Source: JADHUC01 sp964617665
GTDB taxonomy: Bacteria; Planctomycetota; Planctomycetia; Pirellulales; Pirellulaceae
Assembly (NCBI GenBank): GCA_964617665.1
Contig: CAZUAH010000069.1
Location: forward strand, 1-40,094
Direction: 5' to 3'
Length of the DNA: 40,094 nt
In this document: positions 31,737 to 38,461 of the stretch, piece by piece
Numbering within the stretch: the stretch's first letter is position 1
Layout of the letters: the number at the start of each line of letters is the position of its first letter
Notes under the pieces: model-generated
What the model saw: the letters and a program-made list of their open reading frames with translations, nothing else
Database searches by the model: none
Told to the model about the DNA's origin: nothing
Program-made: the position numbers and the translations under genes

Positions 31737-31769
31737 CAAAAAATCCGCCGGGCAGAACCCGGCGGATTG
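31737..31769 (-). terminator. Rho-independent terminator of ahcY
   Basis: On the minus strand an 11-bp stem AATCCGCCGGG/CCCGGCGGATT (31758-31768 with 31742-31752) has a 5-nt loop. A run of six T follows (31743-31738, two shared with the stem). It lies about 120 bp after the ahcY stop and 14 nt before the DUF1015 start. Confidence 0.9.
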
Positions 31770-31794
31770 GAATCGGGACGATGCCTGCGGCGAT

Positions 31795-31810
31795 CTAGTG
31801 CGTGTCGCAC
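31795..31810. repeat. 16-bp inverted-repeat partner, left copy
   Basis: CTAGTGCGTGTCGCAC is the exact reverse complement of 35266-35281. The inner GTGCG-TGT-CGCAC is itself a small hairpin. It lies between the ahcY stop and terminator. Confidence 0.6.
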
Positions 31811-31887
31811 GGACATGTAGCGTCTCCGGCGCCGTGAATCATTGGACCAGCCGGCGAAAAGTCCGCTACGGTTATCCCGAACACGCT

Positions 31888-33303
31888 TCAATATCGGTAG
31901 TGGTCCGGCTTGAATGGTCCGTCGACTGGAACGCCGATGTATTCGGCCTGTTTCGGCGTGAGTTTGCTGAGTTTGGCGCCAAGATGATCGAGGTGCAGGC
32001 GTGCGACTTCCTCGTCCAACTGCTTGGGTAGGGTATAGACGCCTACCTCGCGATCGTTCGTCCACAAGTCGATTTGGGCAAGCGTCTGGTTGGTGAAGCT
32101 GTTGGACATCACAAAGCTGGGGTGGCCTGTCGCGCAGCCAAGGTTCACTAGCCGGCCCTCGGCCAGCAAGTAGATCGTATGGCCGTCGGGGAATGTGAAC
32201 GCGTCGACCTGCGGCTTGATCGTTGTCCGTTCGACCCCTGGCCACTCGGTCAAGGCGTCCACCTGGATTTCATTGTCGAAGTGACCGATGTTGCAGACGA
32301 CTGCCTGATCTTTCATCTTCGACATGTGCTCTGCTGTGATCACGTCGCAATTGCCGGTGGTGGTCACATAGATATCCGCATCCGGCAGTGCGTCTTCGAT
32401 CGTTGTCACCTTGTACCCCGCCATCAGTGCTTGCAGCGCGCAGATCGGATCGACCTCGGTGACCCACACCTGCGCACGCTGCCCGCCTAGCGATTCAGCG
32501 CAACCTTTGCCGACATCACCAAAGCCGCACACTACAGCAACCTTGCCCGCGATCATCACATCCGTGGCTCGATTGATGCCGTCGATGAGCGAGTGGCGGC
32601 AGCCATAGACATTGTCGAACTTCGACTTGGTAACCGAATCGTTCACATTGATGGCCGGCACAAGCAACTCGCCTCGTTCCATCATCTGGTACAGCCGGTG
32701 AACACCGGTGGTTGTCTCCTCGGAGACCCCTTTCCATTGGCCGACGACTCGGTGGAAGAACTGTGGGTCTTGCGCCAGTGTTTCCTTCAGCACTCGGTTG
32801 ACGACGGCCAACTCTTTGTTGTCGGTCGGTTCGTCTAACATGCCCGGGTCGTCTTCGGCTTGACAACCACGATGGATCAGCAGCGTGGCGTCGCCACCGT
32901 CGTCCACGATCAGATTGGGGCCATTGCCATCCGGCCATGTCATCGCCTGCTTGGTGAAATCCCAGTATTCATCTAGAGTTTCTCCCTTGAAAGCGAACAC
33001 GGGCGTCCCGGTCTTGGCAATGGCGGCCGCGGCGTGATCCTGGGTGGAGAAAATATTGCACGAGGCCCACCGCACGTCGGCTCCCAGTTCTTTGAGCGTT
33101 TCGATCAGCACAGCCGTCTGGATGGTCATGTGCAGCGAGCCCATGATTCTCGCACCGGCCAGTGGCTTCTCCGCACCGTACTTTTCGCGCGTCGCCATCA
33201 AGCCCGGCATTTCGTGCTCGGCCATTGCGATCTCGCGTCGGCCAAAGTCGGCCAGTTCGATGTCCTTGACTCTGTATTCCGGTTCTGCAGACACGATAGA
33301 CAT
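31888..33303 (-). CDS. ahcY: S-adenosylhomocysteine hydrolase
   Basis: The 471-aa NAD-dependent enzyme splits S-adenosylhomocysteine into adenosine and homocysteine, relieving inhibition of methyltransferases. Family blocks: VKDIELADFGRREIAMAEHEMPGL, GSLHMTIQTAVLIETL, NIFSTQDHAAAAIAK, DDGGDATLLIH, INVNDSVTKSKFDNVYGCRHSL, the NAD loop VVCGFGDVGKGCAESL and the C-terminal HLDHLGAKLSKLT...YIGVPVDGPFKPDHYRY. The length matches the long bacterial type. The start at 33303 follows the XRE-cyclase stop by 4 nt, with only a weak GGAA upstream, pointing to translational coupling. The frame is open for 31 more codons inside that upstream gene. A strong terminator follows. Confidence 0.98.
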   Translation of the reverse strand: MSIVSAEPEYRVKDIELADFGRREIAMAEHEMPGLMATREKYGAEKPLAGARIMGSLHMTIQTAVLIETLKELGADVRWASCNIFSTQDHAAAAIAKTGTPVFAFKGETLDEYWDFTKQAMTWPDGNGPNLIVDDGGDATLLIHRGCQAEDDPGMLDEPTDNKELAVVNRVLKETLAQDPQFFHRVVGQWKGVSEETTTGVHRLYQMMERGELLVPAINVNDSVTKSKFDNVYGCRHSLIDGINRATDVMIAGKVAVVCGFGDVGKGCAESLGGQRAQVWVTEVDPICALQALMAGYKVTTIEDALPDADIYVTTTGNCDVITAEHMSKMKDQAVVCNIGHFDNEIQVDALTEWPGVERTTIKPQVDAFTFPDGHTIYLLAEGRLVNLGCATGHPSFVMSNSFTNQTLAQIDLWTNDREVGVYTLPKQLDEEVARLHLDHLGAKLSKLTPKQAEYIGVPVDGPFKPDHYRY

Positions 33304-33307
33304 AGCT

Positions 33308-34042
33308 TCATTCCATTTGAGGTTCGTAAATAGTGATTGGGTCCAGCACACCGGGCACAGCGACTTGGCCCTGCTCGACAAGACCCTCCGTGGCACAAAG
33401 ATGTCTCCAAGCCGCCGCCGTGACGCCGATACCAGTTGGGCAGCGCTGAGCTATCCACGACATCACGAGAAAGGCTGTGTTGACCGTCTGGCCAATGATG
33501 TCCGGTCGTGCGTAGTCTGGGTGTCCCATCGTCCCGAGGTACACATCGCCACTGTGGAGAGTGATAACAAGATCCTCTGATTCGAGCAATCGCTTGGCTT
33601 CGCGCGCGGCCCGCAGTGCGCGATCTGCATGATCGTTGCCGGCGAAGAAGCCAAGCGAACCATCCCCCACATATTTGATGGGTACGCCGTCGTGACGCAT
33701 CATGGCTTCGGTCAGCGTGTAGTAGATCCCGTTGGCCCAGGCTGCTACATCGTGCGGCGGCATCGACGCGCATCGCTGGGCGAATCCGTTCAAGCTGGTA
33801 CAGAAGACGGTGGCCAGAAAGGAGTGCCTTTCGGCCGATGTCCCTCCGAGCAGCCATTCCACACTGACTCCCAGCAGTCGGGCGAGACCGACGAGCACCG
33901 AGATATCCGGTGCGTTTTCCCCTCGTTCCCATTTGGAAACCGCTTGAGCGCTGATCTGCAGCGAATTGGCGATGTCCGCCTGACGGAGTTTGCGTCGTTC
34001 GCGTTGCGTCTTGATCCGCAAGCCCAACTGCTTCAGGTTCAT
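33308..34042 (-). CDS. XRE regulator fused to a degenerate class III nucleotide-cyclase domain
   Basis: The 244-aa protein has an XRE helix-turn-helix at residues 1-62 (RERRKLRQADIANSLQIS, QAVSKWERGENAPD). From about 74 a cyclase-homology domain follows. Canonical FxDIxGF becomes FCTSLNGF (81-87), so the first metal Asp is Ser83. KYVGDG keeps K123 (adenine-recognition position) and the second metal Asp D127. PDIIGQTVNTAFL keeps D181 and N188, but the transition-state Arg is Leu192. It therefore looks able to bind an adenine ligand but not to cyclise ATP. No membrane segment is present, so it should be a cytoplasmic one-component regulator. It precedes ahcY by 4 nt. AGGGG precedes its ATG. Residue assignments are by eye. 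Confidence 0.85.
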   Translation of the reverse strand: MNLKQLGLRIKTQRERRKLRQADIANSLQISAQAVSKWERGENAPDISVLVGLARLLGVSVEWLLGGTSAERHSFLATVFCTSLNGFAQRCASMPPHDVAAWANGIYYTLTEAMMRHDGVPIKYVGDGSLGFFAGNDHADRALRAAREAKRLLESEDLVITLHSGDVYLGTMGHPDYARPDIIGQTVNTAFLVMSWIAQRCPTGIGVTAAAWRHLCATEGLVEQGQVAVPGVLDPITIYEPQME

Positions 34043-34057
34043 CGCAAGCCCCTATCT

Positions 34058-34096
34058 CATCCGGATTATAGCAGAGTCGTCATACTTTTCGGATGA
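34058..34096 (-). promoter_or_regulatory. Promoter and possible operator of the XRE-cyclase/ahcY operon
   Basis: Minus-strand TATAAT is at 34071-34066, with a leader of about 17 nt to the ATG. It is bracketed by a 7-bp inverted repeat: TCATCCG (34058-34064) and CGGATGA (34090-34096). The distal arm covers the -35 position, which is otherwise poor (ATCCGA, 17-nt spacer). This layout suits autoregulation by the XRE protein. Confidence 0.5.
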
Positions 34097-34109
34097 ACGT
34101 ACAGTTGAA

Positions 34110-34793
34110 TCAGGTGGCGGAACGGTTGTCCAGCAGATCGAACGAGGCGAGCGCGTTGCGGATGAATTTCCCCACCCGTTCCGCATCTTTTTGTCCCGGG
34201 CTCGATTCCACGCCGCTGGCCGTGTCTACGGCTGCAGGACGCGCGACCCGAATTGCCTCCGCCACATTCTCGGGCCTCAAGCCTCCGGCCAGCACGATGG
34301 GCATGTCCGCCAAGTCCTGGGCCAATTCCGAGACCGCCGCCCAATCCGCGACCGCGCCAGTGCCGCCGTAGCTGCCAGGTTGGTAGGCGTCAACCAGCAC
34401 CGCCATCGGTGCGTGCCCCATGTCGCGGCAGAGACTGACGTACTCGATCAACGGCTGGAAGCCCGATTCCCGGCAACGAAATGCCCGCACGACGGGACGC
34501 GGGGCCAGCGAACTGAGCATCTCGGGCGACTCGTCCCCGTGGAGTTGCACGATGTCCAAGCCCACCTGGTCGAACAGATTAGCTACTTCGTCGATGGGCG
34601 AATTAACGAAGACTCCGACTTTGGCCACGTTCGAGGGCAACGCCGCCGCGATTTCTCGAGCGTTGTCTGGCGTCACGTAGCGTGGGCTTCCGGTGTAGAA
34701 GTTCAAGCCAACGGCATCCGCCCTCGCGCCGGCGACAGTGACGGCGTCCTGGACGTTTGCTATCCCGCAGATTTTGACCCGGAACAAAGCCAT
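34110..34793 (-). CDS. trpF: Phosphoribosylanthranilate isomerase
   Basis: The 227-aa TIM-barrel enzyme converts phosphoribosylanthranilate to CdRP in tryptophan synthesis. The N-terminal RVKICGI gives catalytic Cys C9, and VDAY gives catalytic Asp D135. LHGDESPE, PIVLAGGLRPENV and AVDTASGVESSPGQKD, the C-terminal phosphate-binding run, all match the family. It stands apart from other trp genes, which is common outside enterics. It ends 67 bp upstream of the XRE-cyclase gene on the same strand, but that gene has its own promoter-like site, so co-transcription is uncertain. Confidence 0.97.
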   Translation of the reverse strand: MALFRVKICGIANVQDAVTVAGARADAVGLNFYTGSPRYVTPDNAREIAAALPSNVAKVGVFVNSPIDEVANLFDQVGLDIVQLHGDESPEMLSSLAPRPVVRAFRCRESGFQPLIEYVSLCRDMGHAPMAVLVDAYQPGSYGGTGAVADWAAVSELAQDLADMPIVLAGGLRPENVAEAIRVARPAAVDTASGVESSPGQKDAERVGKFIRNALASFDLLDNRSAT

Positions 34794-34892
34794 TCTCCCT
34801 GCCCTATTTGCCGATTTGTTGGATTCTGCCGGTTATAGCGCCGATGAAATCTTTGACGAGCTATCGACCCAGATTGCAAGGATACCCGTACA

Positions 34893-35189
34893 ATGAAACA
34901 AGTACTGCTAGCGATCGCTTCGGCTCTATTGTTGTGCGCCAGCACGGGATGTTTCCACCACGCCGGCCACCGCGGCGGAGGTTGCGGAACCGGAGACTGC
35001 GGCGGCCTTATCGGAAGGATGTCGGGAGGACGCGTTGGCGGAGCGATGAACGACGCTCGCGGTTGGCGCCATCAGCGACCGGAACTCGGGCCTGCGGGGC
35101 CGCCCGTCGGCACCCAAGCCTACCCGTACTACACGCTGCACGGTCCGCGTGATTTCCTCATGGACGATCCACCCAGCCTTGGGAACTAG
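34893..35189 (+). CDS. Small Gly/His-rich lipoprotein
   Basis: The 98-aa protein starts with a lipoprotein signal MKQVLLAIASALLLCASTGC, a lipobox with the lipid-anchored Cys at 20. A His/Gly/Cys-rich patch follows (FHHAGHRGGGCGTGDCGGLIG), then a Pro-rich soluble part (PELGPAGPPVGTQAYPYY). Short, glycine-rich exported proteins of this type are frequent in planctomycetes. The His and Cys cluster could bind metal, which is inference. AAGGAT lies upstream of the ATG. It is monocistronic and opposite in direction to its neighbours. Family not recognised. Confidence 0.75.
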   Translation: MKQVLLAIASALLLCASTGCFHHAGHRGGGCGTGDCGGLIGRMSGGRVGGAMNDARGWRHQRPELGPAGPPVGTQAYPYYTLHGPRDFLMDDPPSLGN

Positions 35190-35265
35190 AACGCGTATCG
35201 AATCACTGTAGCGCCATTCCGTCGGTCTTGCTCGGGATTCACGCCGCCGCGACCGCTATGTGTGA

Positions 35266-35281
35266 GTGCGACACGCACTAG
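35266..35281. repeat. 16-bp inverted-repeat partner, right copy
   Basis: GTGCGACACGCACTAG is the exact reverse complement of 31795-31810. It overlaps the last 4 bases of the fabF gene. The inner GTGCG-ACA-CGCAC can form a short hairpin, without a T-run. Confidence 0.6.
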
Positions 35282-36561
35282 TCTCGGAACGCGCCGACAA
35301 CCAGCGTAATGTTCTGGCCTCCGAATCCGAAGCTGTTATTCAGCGCGATGTTGCACTCCGCCTCTCGGGCTTCGTTTGGGACGTAGTCCAAATCGCAATC
35401 CGGATCGGGGTTTTCGTAATTGATCGTCGGCGGCAACACATTGTCGCGAATGGCCATTAGGCAGACGATCAGCTCGGTCGCTCCAGCCGCGGCAATCAGG
35501 TGCCCCATCATGCTTTTGGTGCTGGACACCGGGACTTGCATTGCCCGCTCGCCAAAGACTTCCTTACAGGCGACTGTCTCCACCCGGTCGTTGACCGAAG
35601 TGCTGGTTCCGTGAGCGTTCGCATAGTCGATACGCTCGGGTCCCAAGCCGGCATCCTGCAACGCCATCCGCATGCAGCCGATAGCCCCACGGCCCTGCGG
35701 GTGCTGGTCGGTGATGCGATACGCGTCGGCTGTCGAGCCGTACCCGAGAATCTCGCCGTAGATGTGAACTCCGCGCCGCTTGGCGCGTTCCAACTCTTCG
35801 AGGATCACCATCCCGCTTCCCTCGCCAAGCACAAATCCATCTCGCAAGCGATCGAACGGACGTGATGCCCTCTCAGGTTCATCATTCCTGGTCGACAGCG
35901 CAGTCAGCAGGTTGAACCCTGTGAGGCCGAACGGGTGAATCATACTGTGCGTTCCGCCCGATATCATCGCATCGGCATCGCCTCGCCGAATGATTTCGGT
36001 AGCTTCGCCGACAGCCTGACTGCTGGCTGCGCAGGCGGTCAGACAATTGACGTTGGGGCCCTGGGCATTGAACAAGCTGGCGATGTGTCCCGCCGGCACA
36101 TTGGGCTCCTGTTCAAGCTCGGTCATCGGTTCCAGCGTTTCCAATCCCGCCTTGATGAACCGGGAGACGTCGAGTGAGTCGCCATCCAGTGCGGCAGTCA
36201 TCATGTGAGTGAAGGAAAGAAAGTCCTGGTCACCCTCTCCGCTGCCTAGGTAGACGCCCAGACGTGATGGCTCGATCCCAGAGTCCAAGATGCCCGATGA
36301 GGATACCGCCTGTTTGGCGGCACCGGCCGCGAATTTCGAGTGACGACCTCGCCGCTTCCATTCCTCCGGGTCTTCGCCCGCCTTCGAAATATCCCAGTCT
36401 TTGACTTCCGCGGCGATTTTGGTGGGAAACGCGCTCGCGTCGAAAATCGTCGTGCGAGCTACGCCGGACTTGCCTTCTCTTAGACCGTTCCACACGGTCT
36501 CCACGTCGTGACCGATTGGATTGACGGCCCCTATCCCGGTGATGACCACCCGTCGTCTCAT
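35278..36561 (-). CDS. fabF: Beta-ketoacyl-ACP synthase II (FabF-type)
   Basis: The 427-aa thiolase-fold enzyme condenses malonyl-ACP with an acyl chain. It has all three catalytic residues: C177 in NCLTACAASSQAV, H317 in NAHGTSTSVND and H354 in MMGHLIAAAGATE, plus K349. The opening RRVVITGIGAVNPIG and the closing NNSFGFGGQN are typical. The length is slightly above E. coli FabF (413). It is the last gene of the FabZ-ACP-FabZ-like-FabF operon, 33 bp after the FabZ-like gene. Because it is packaged with a dedicated ACP, it may serve a specialised fatty acid rather than bulk synthesis. Confidence 0.96.
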   Translation of the reverse strand: MRRRVVITGIGAVNPIGHDVETVWNGLREGKSGVARTTIFDASAFPTKIAAEVKDWDISKAGEDPEEWKRRGRHSKFAAGAAKQAVSSSGILDSGIEPSRLGVYLGSGEGDQDFLSFTHMMTAALDGDSLDVSRFIKAGLETLEPMTELEQEPNVPAGHIASLFNAQGPNVNCLTACAASSQAVGEATEIIRRGDADAMISGGTHSMIHPFGLTGFNLLTALSTRNDEPERASRPFDRLRDGFVLGEGSGMVILEELERAKRRGVHIYGEILGYGSTADAYRITDQHPQGRGAIGCMRMALQDAGLGPERIDYANAHGTSTSVNDRVETVACKEVFGERAMQVPVSSTKSMMGHLIAAAGATELIVCLMAIRDNVLPPTINYENPDPDCDLDYVPNEAREAECNIALNNSFGFGGQNITLVVGAFRD

Positions 36562-36594
36562 CGTTTGATTGACCTCGCTCCAAGGCGTCGCCGC

Positions 36595-37134
36595 TCAACT
36601 TTTGTCGGCGCACATAGCTTTCTCCGCCTCTAGCATGTGCTGGGGAGGCTCCAAAGGACTGCCGTCCGCCTTCTTGCCAACATCGTAGAGCTTGTACGAT
36701 CTCAGGACACCAAGAAACATGGCCGGATCAAACAACTCGACTCCCTCGAAGCGATCGTCCAAATGCGCAAATACGATTTCGGCTTCGACCAATGGTTGAT
36801 CGCCCACGTGGGCCGTAGCACGGACGATCGAACCACCAGGTTTGACATCCTCGATTTCCGCCGTGTACGTCAGGGTATCACCAGGTTCGGCATGATCGTG
36901 GAATATCGCTTTGCCGAGCTTTGCCAAGACAACTCGATCGCGGAAACCGGAAATCTCGCCCACAAGCAATCCACCGGTCTGGGCAAGACCTTCAATGATC
37001 AGCGAGGAGGGCATGACCGGAAAGGTGTATAAGTAGTCCGGTATCTGCTCTTCCGCAGAGCTGACATTCTTGATGGCGACTGCTCGCCGGCCGCTTTCAA
37101 ACTCGACAAATTTATCAATCCAGAACCAGCGCAT
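36595..37134 (-). CDS. FabZ-like hotdog protein lacking the catalytic His
   Basis: The 179-aa hotdog-fold protein aligns without gaps to the FabZ gene of the same operon at the active site. There FabZ has H34 in DHFPRFPVMPG; here it is Y34 in DYLYTFPVMPS. The paired Glu (E48, SLIIEGLAQ) is kept. Loss of His should stop normal dehydration of 3-hydroxyacyl-ACP, so it may be a non-catalytic partner, a thioesterase-like enzyme, or act on another substrate. It is longer than FabZ (C-terminal ~40 residues with LRSYKLYDVGKKADG). The start at 37134 (MRWFWIDKF) is set by family similarity; 19 more open codons lie upstream. Confidence 0.88.
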   Translation of the reverse strand: MRWFWIDKFVEFESGRRAVAIKNVSSAEEQIPDYLYTFPVMPSSLIIEGLAQTGGLLVGEISGFRDRVVLAKLGKAIFHDHAEPGDTLTYTAEIEDVKPGGSIVRATAHVGDQPLVEAEIVFAHLDDRFEGVELFDPAMFLGVLRSYKLYDVGKKADGSPLEPPQHMLEAEKAMCADKS

Positions 37135-37258
37135 TACAATACTCTCAGTCCCACCAACTGTTGTTGATGTCACCGCCGCAGTGCCCTGCATCTCCGGGAA
37201 AGCAGACGCACTTGAACCCTAGGTCGTTCGTCAGCCGATCGGAATGAGCGATCGACCT

Positions 37259-37645
37259 CTAAACCCCAACTTTGCTCTCGACGTAGCGACACAGATCGGT
37301 GACAGTCAGCAGATTGCCGAATTCTTGCACAACCGGATTCTCTTCGAACTTCGACAGGTCCGCGAAGGGCATCCGCTTCTGCAATTCTAAGATGCCTGCT
37401 GCGGTCACCTTACCATCTTCTACGTATTCCGTACTGGTCAATACGTCTTCTGGGAACAGCTCTGACCGCGGAATCTCAATATCGAACGACTTCTCGAGAC
37501 GGAAAACAATGTCGAGAAAGTCGATCGACTCGGCTCCCAAATCGCCCACCAGAGTGGCCTCCCTGGTGACTTCATCATCGTCGACCCCCAACGCATCGAC
37601 CAATGCAGTTTGTACTTTCTCGAATACTTCTTCTTTCGTCGGCAT
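37259..37645 (-). CDS. Acyl carrier protein, long form
   Basis: The 128-aa ACP has the phosphopantetheine site GDLGAESIDFLD with S40 as the attachment residue. Helix I (EEVFEKVQTALVDALG) and helix II (DFLDIVFRLEKSF) are typical. Ordinary ACPs are about 78 residues. Here about 45 residues (from about residue 65, EDVLTSTEYVEDGKVT through FEENPVVQEFGN) stand between helix II/III and the closing helix LTVTDLCRYVESKV. The protein is acidic as expected. It is the second gene of the operon, 68 bp after fabZ and 124 bp before the FabZ-like gene. A specialised carrier for this cluster's acyl chain is the likely role. Confidence 0.93.
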   Translation of the reverse strand: MPTKEEVFEKVQTALVDALGVDDDEVTREATLVGDLGAESIDFLDIVFRLEKSFDIEIPRSELFPEDVLTSTEYVEDGKVTAAGILELQKRMPFADLSKFEENPVVQEFGNLLTVTDLCRYVESKVGV

Positions 37646-37713
37646 AAAGAAACACTCCCTACTTCTTGGGTGTCATTTGACTGGAGACAGTTGTCGTCCC
37701 TTTGTGTTTGGCT

Positions 37714-38187
37714 TCACGCGGGCCTGCACAGTAGATCGAACAGCTCCCGCATCTTCTTACATGCGCGTGTATCCCACGCCTCTCGATTCGGGTACCGATC
37801 AACGATGTTGGATCGTTCCAGTACTAATCTGCCACTAACCGCCACTGTTTCGCCTACGGTTCCGGTCGCCTTTACGGTTGTGAGATTCTCGTCTTGCTTG
37901 ACAATCTCCGAGCGAACGACCAGAGTCTGCCCCGGTTGGACGAAATCCGCATACTTTACGTTTCTGGCTTGCCTGATAAGTATGGTCGAGTGGCGAAAAT
38001 CCTCGCTCTTGTGCACTAACAACGCACTTGCCTGGAACAGTGCTTCCAGCATCAACACGCCTGGCATCACGGGAAACCGCGGGAAATGGTCCTGCAGATA
38101 CTCCTCGGCGAGGGACAACGCCTTGATGGCAGTTATGCTCTTCCCCGGTTGTACATCGGAGATTCGATCAATCAAAGTGAACCGCAT
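37714..38187 (-). CDS. fabZ: 3-hydroxyacyl-ACP dehydratase FabZ
   Basis: The 157-aa hotdog enzyme removes water from 3-hydroxyacyl-ACP. The active-site helix has H34 in DHFPRFPVMPG and E48 in VLMLEALFQ, both present. ADFVQPGQTLVVRSEIVK is the usual central strand block. It is the first gene of the operon FabZ-ACP-(FabZ-like)-FabF and has its own promoter 64 nt upstream. The ATG (MRFTLIDRI) has no strong Shine-Dalgarno. The combination with a degenerate paralogue suggests a heterodimer, as in some hotdog dehydratases. Confidence 0.94.
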   Translation of the reverse strand: MRFTLIDRISDVQPGKSITAIKALSLAEEYLQDHFPRFPVMPGVLMLEALFQASALLVHKSEDFRHSTILIRQARNVKYADFVQPGQTLVVRSEIVKQDENLTTVKATGTVGETVAVSGRLVLERSNIVDRYPNREAWDTRACKKMRELFDLLCRPA

Positions 38188-38250
38188 GGGGGCTGCTCGC
38201 TACAACCGTGACAACGAAAACCCAACGCTCCTACGGAGTTTAGGCGTGCT

Positions 38251-38279
38251 AGTATACTTTCCGTGGTCATTGCACACAA
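38251..38279 (-). promoter_or_regulatory. Promoter of the fabZ-ACP-fabF operon
   Basis: Minus-strand TTGTGT (38279-38274), 17-nt spacer and TATACT (38256-38251), 64 nt upstream of the fabZ ATG. Both boxes are close to sigma70 consensus. The remainder of the 38188-38461 gap shows no gene and no clear ptsI promoter. Confidence 0.65.
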
Positions 38280-38461
38280 CTGACAATCTGCGGCGGAGGA
38301 TGCCCCAAAGCCGCAGACCTTGACGCTGCTAATGAGAGTTACGATCGTTCTGGTCAGAGCGTGTAACAGTTCAGAGAAAGACTAGCCACTGCAGGAGGAA
38401 TAGGTAATTTGCCCTGTCCGCGTTTGTCAATATGGGAGGGTGCTGCTACGATTCTGGAACC

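Noticed and set aside
30359..31798. Long open frame of 479 codons on the plus strand opposite the DUF1015 gene
   Set aside because: The minus-strand frame encodes a clear DUF1015 protein with the DGHHR motif. The plus-strand product matches no family and is an antisense shadow.
33288..33320. SAH riboswitch upstream of ahcY
   Set aside because: Only 4 nt separate ahcY from the preceding gene, leaving no room for an aptamer.
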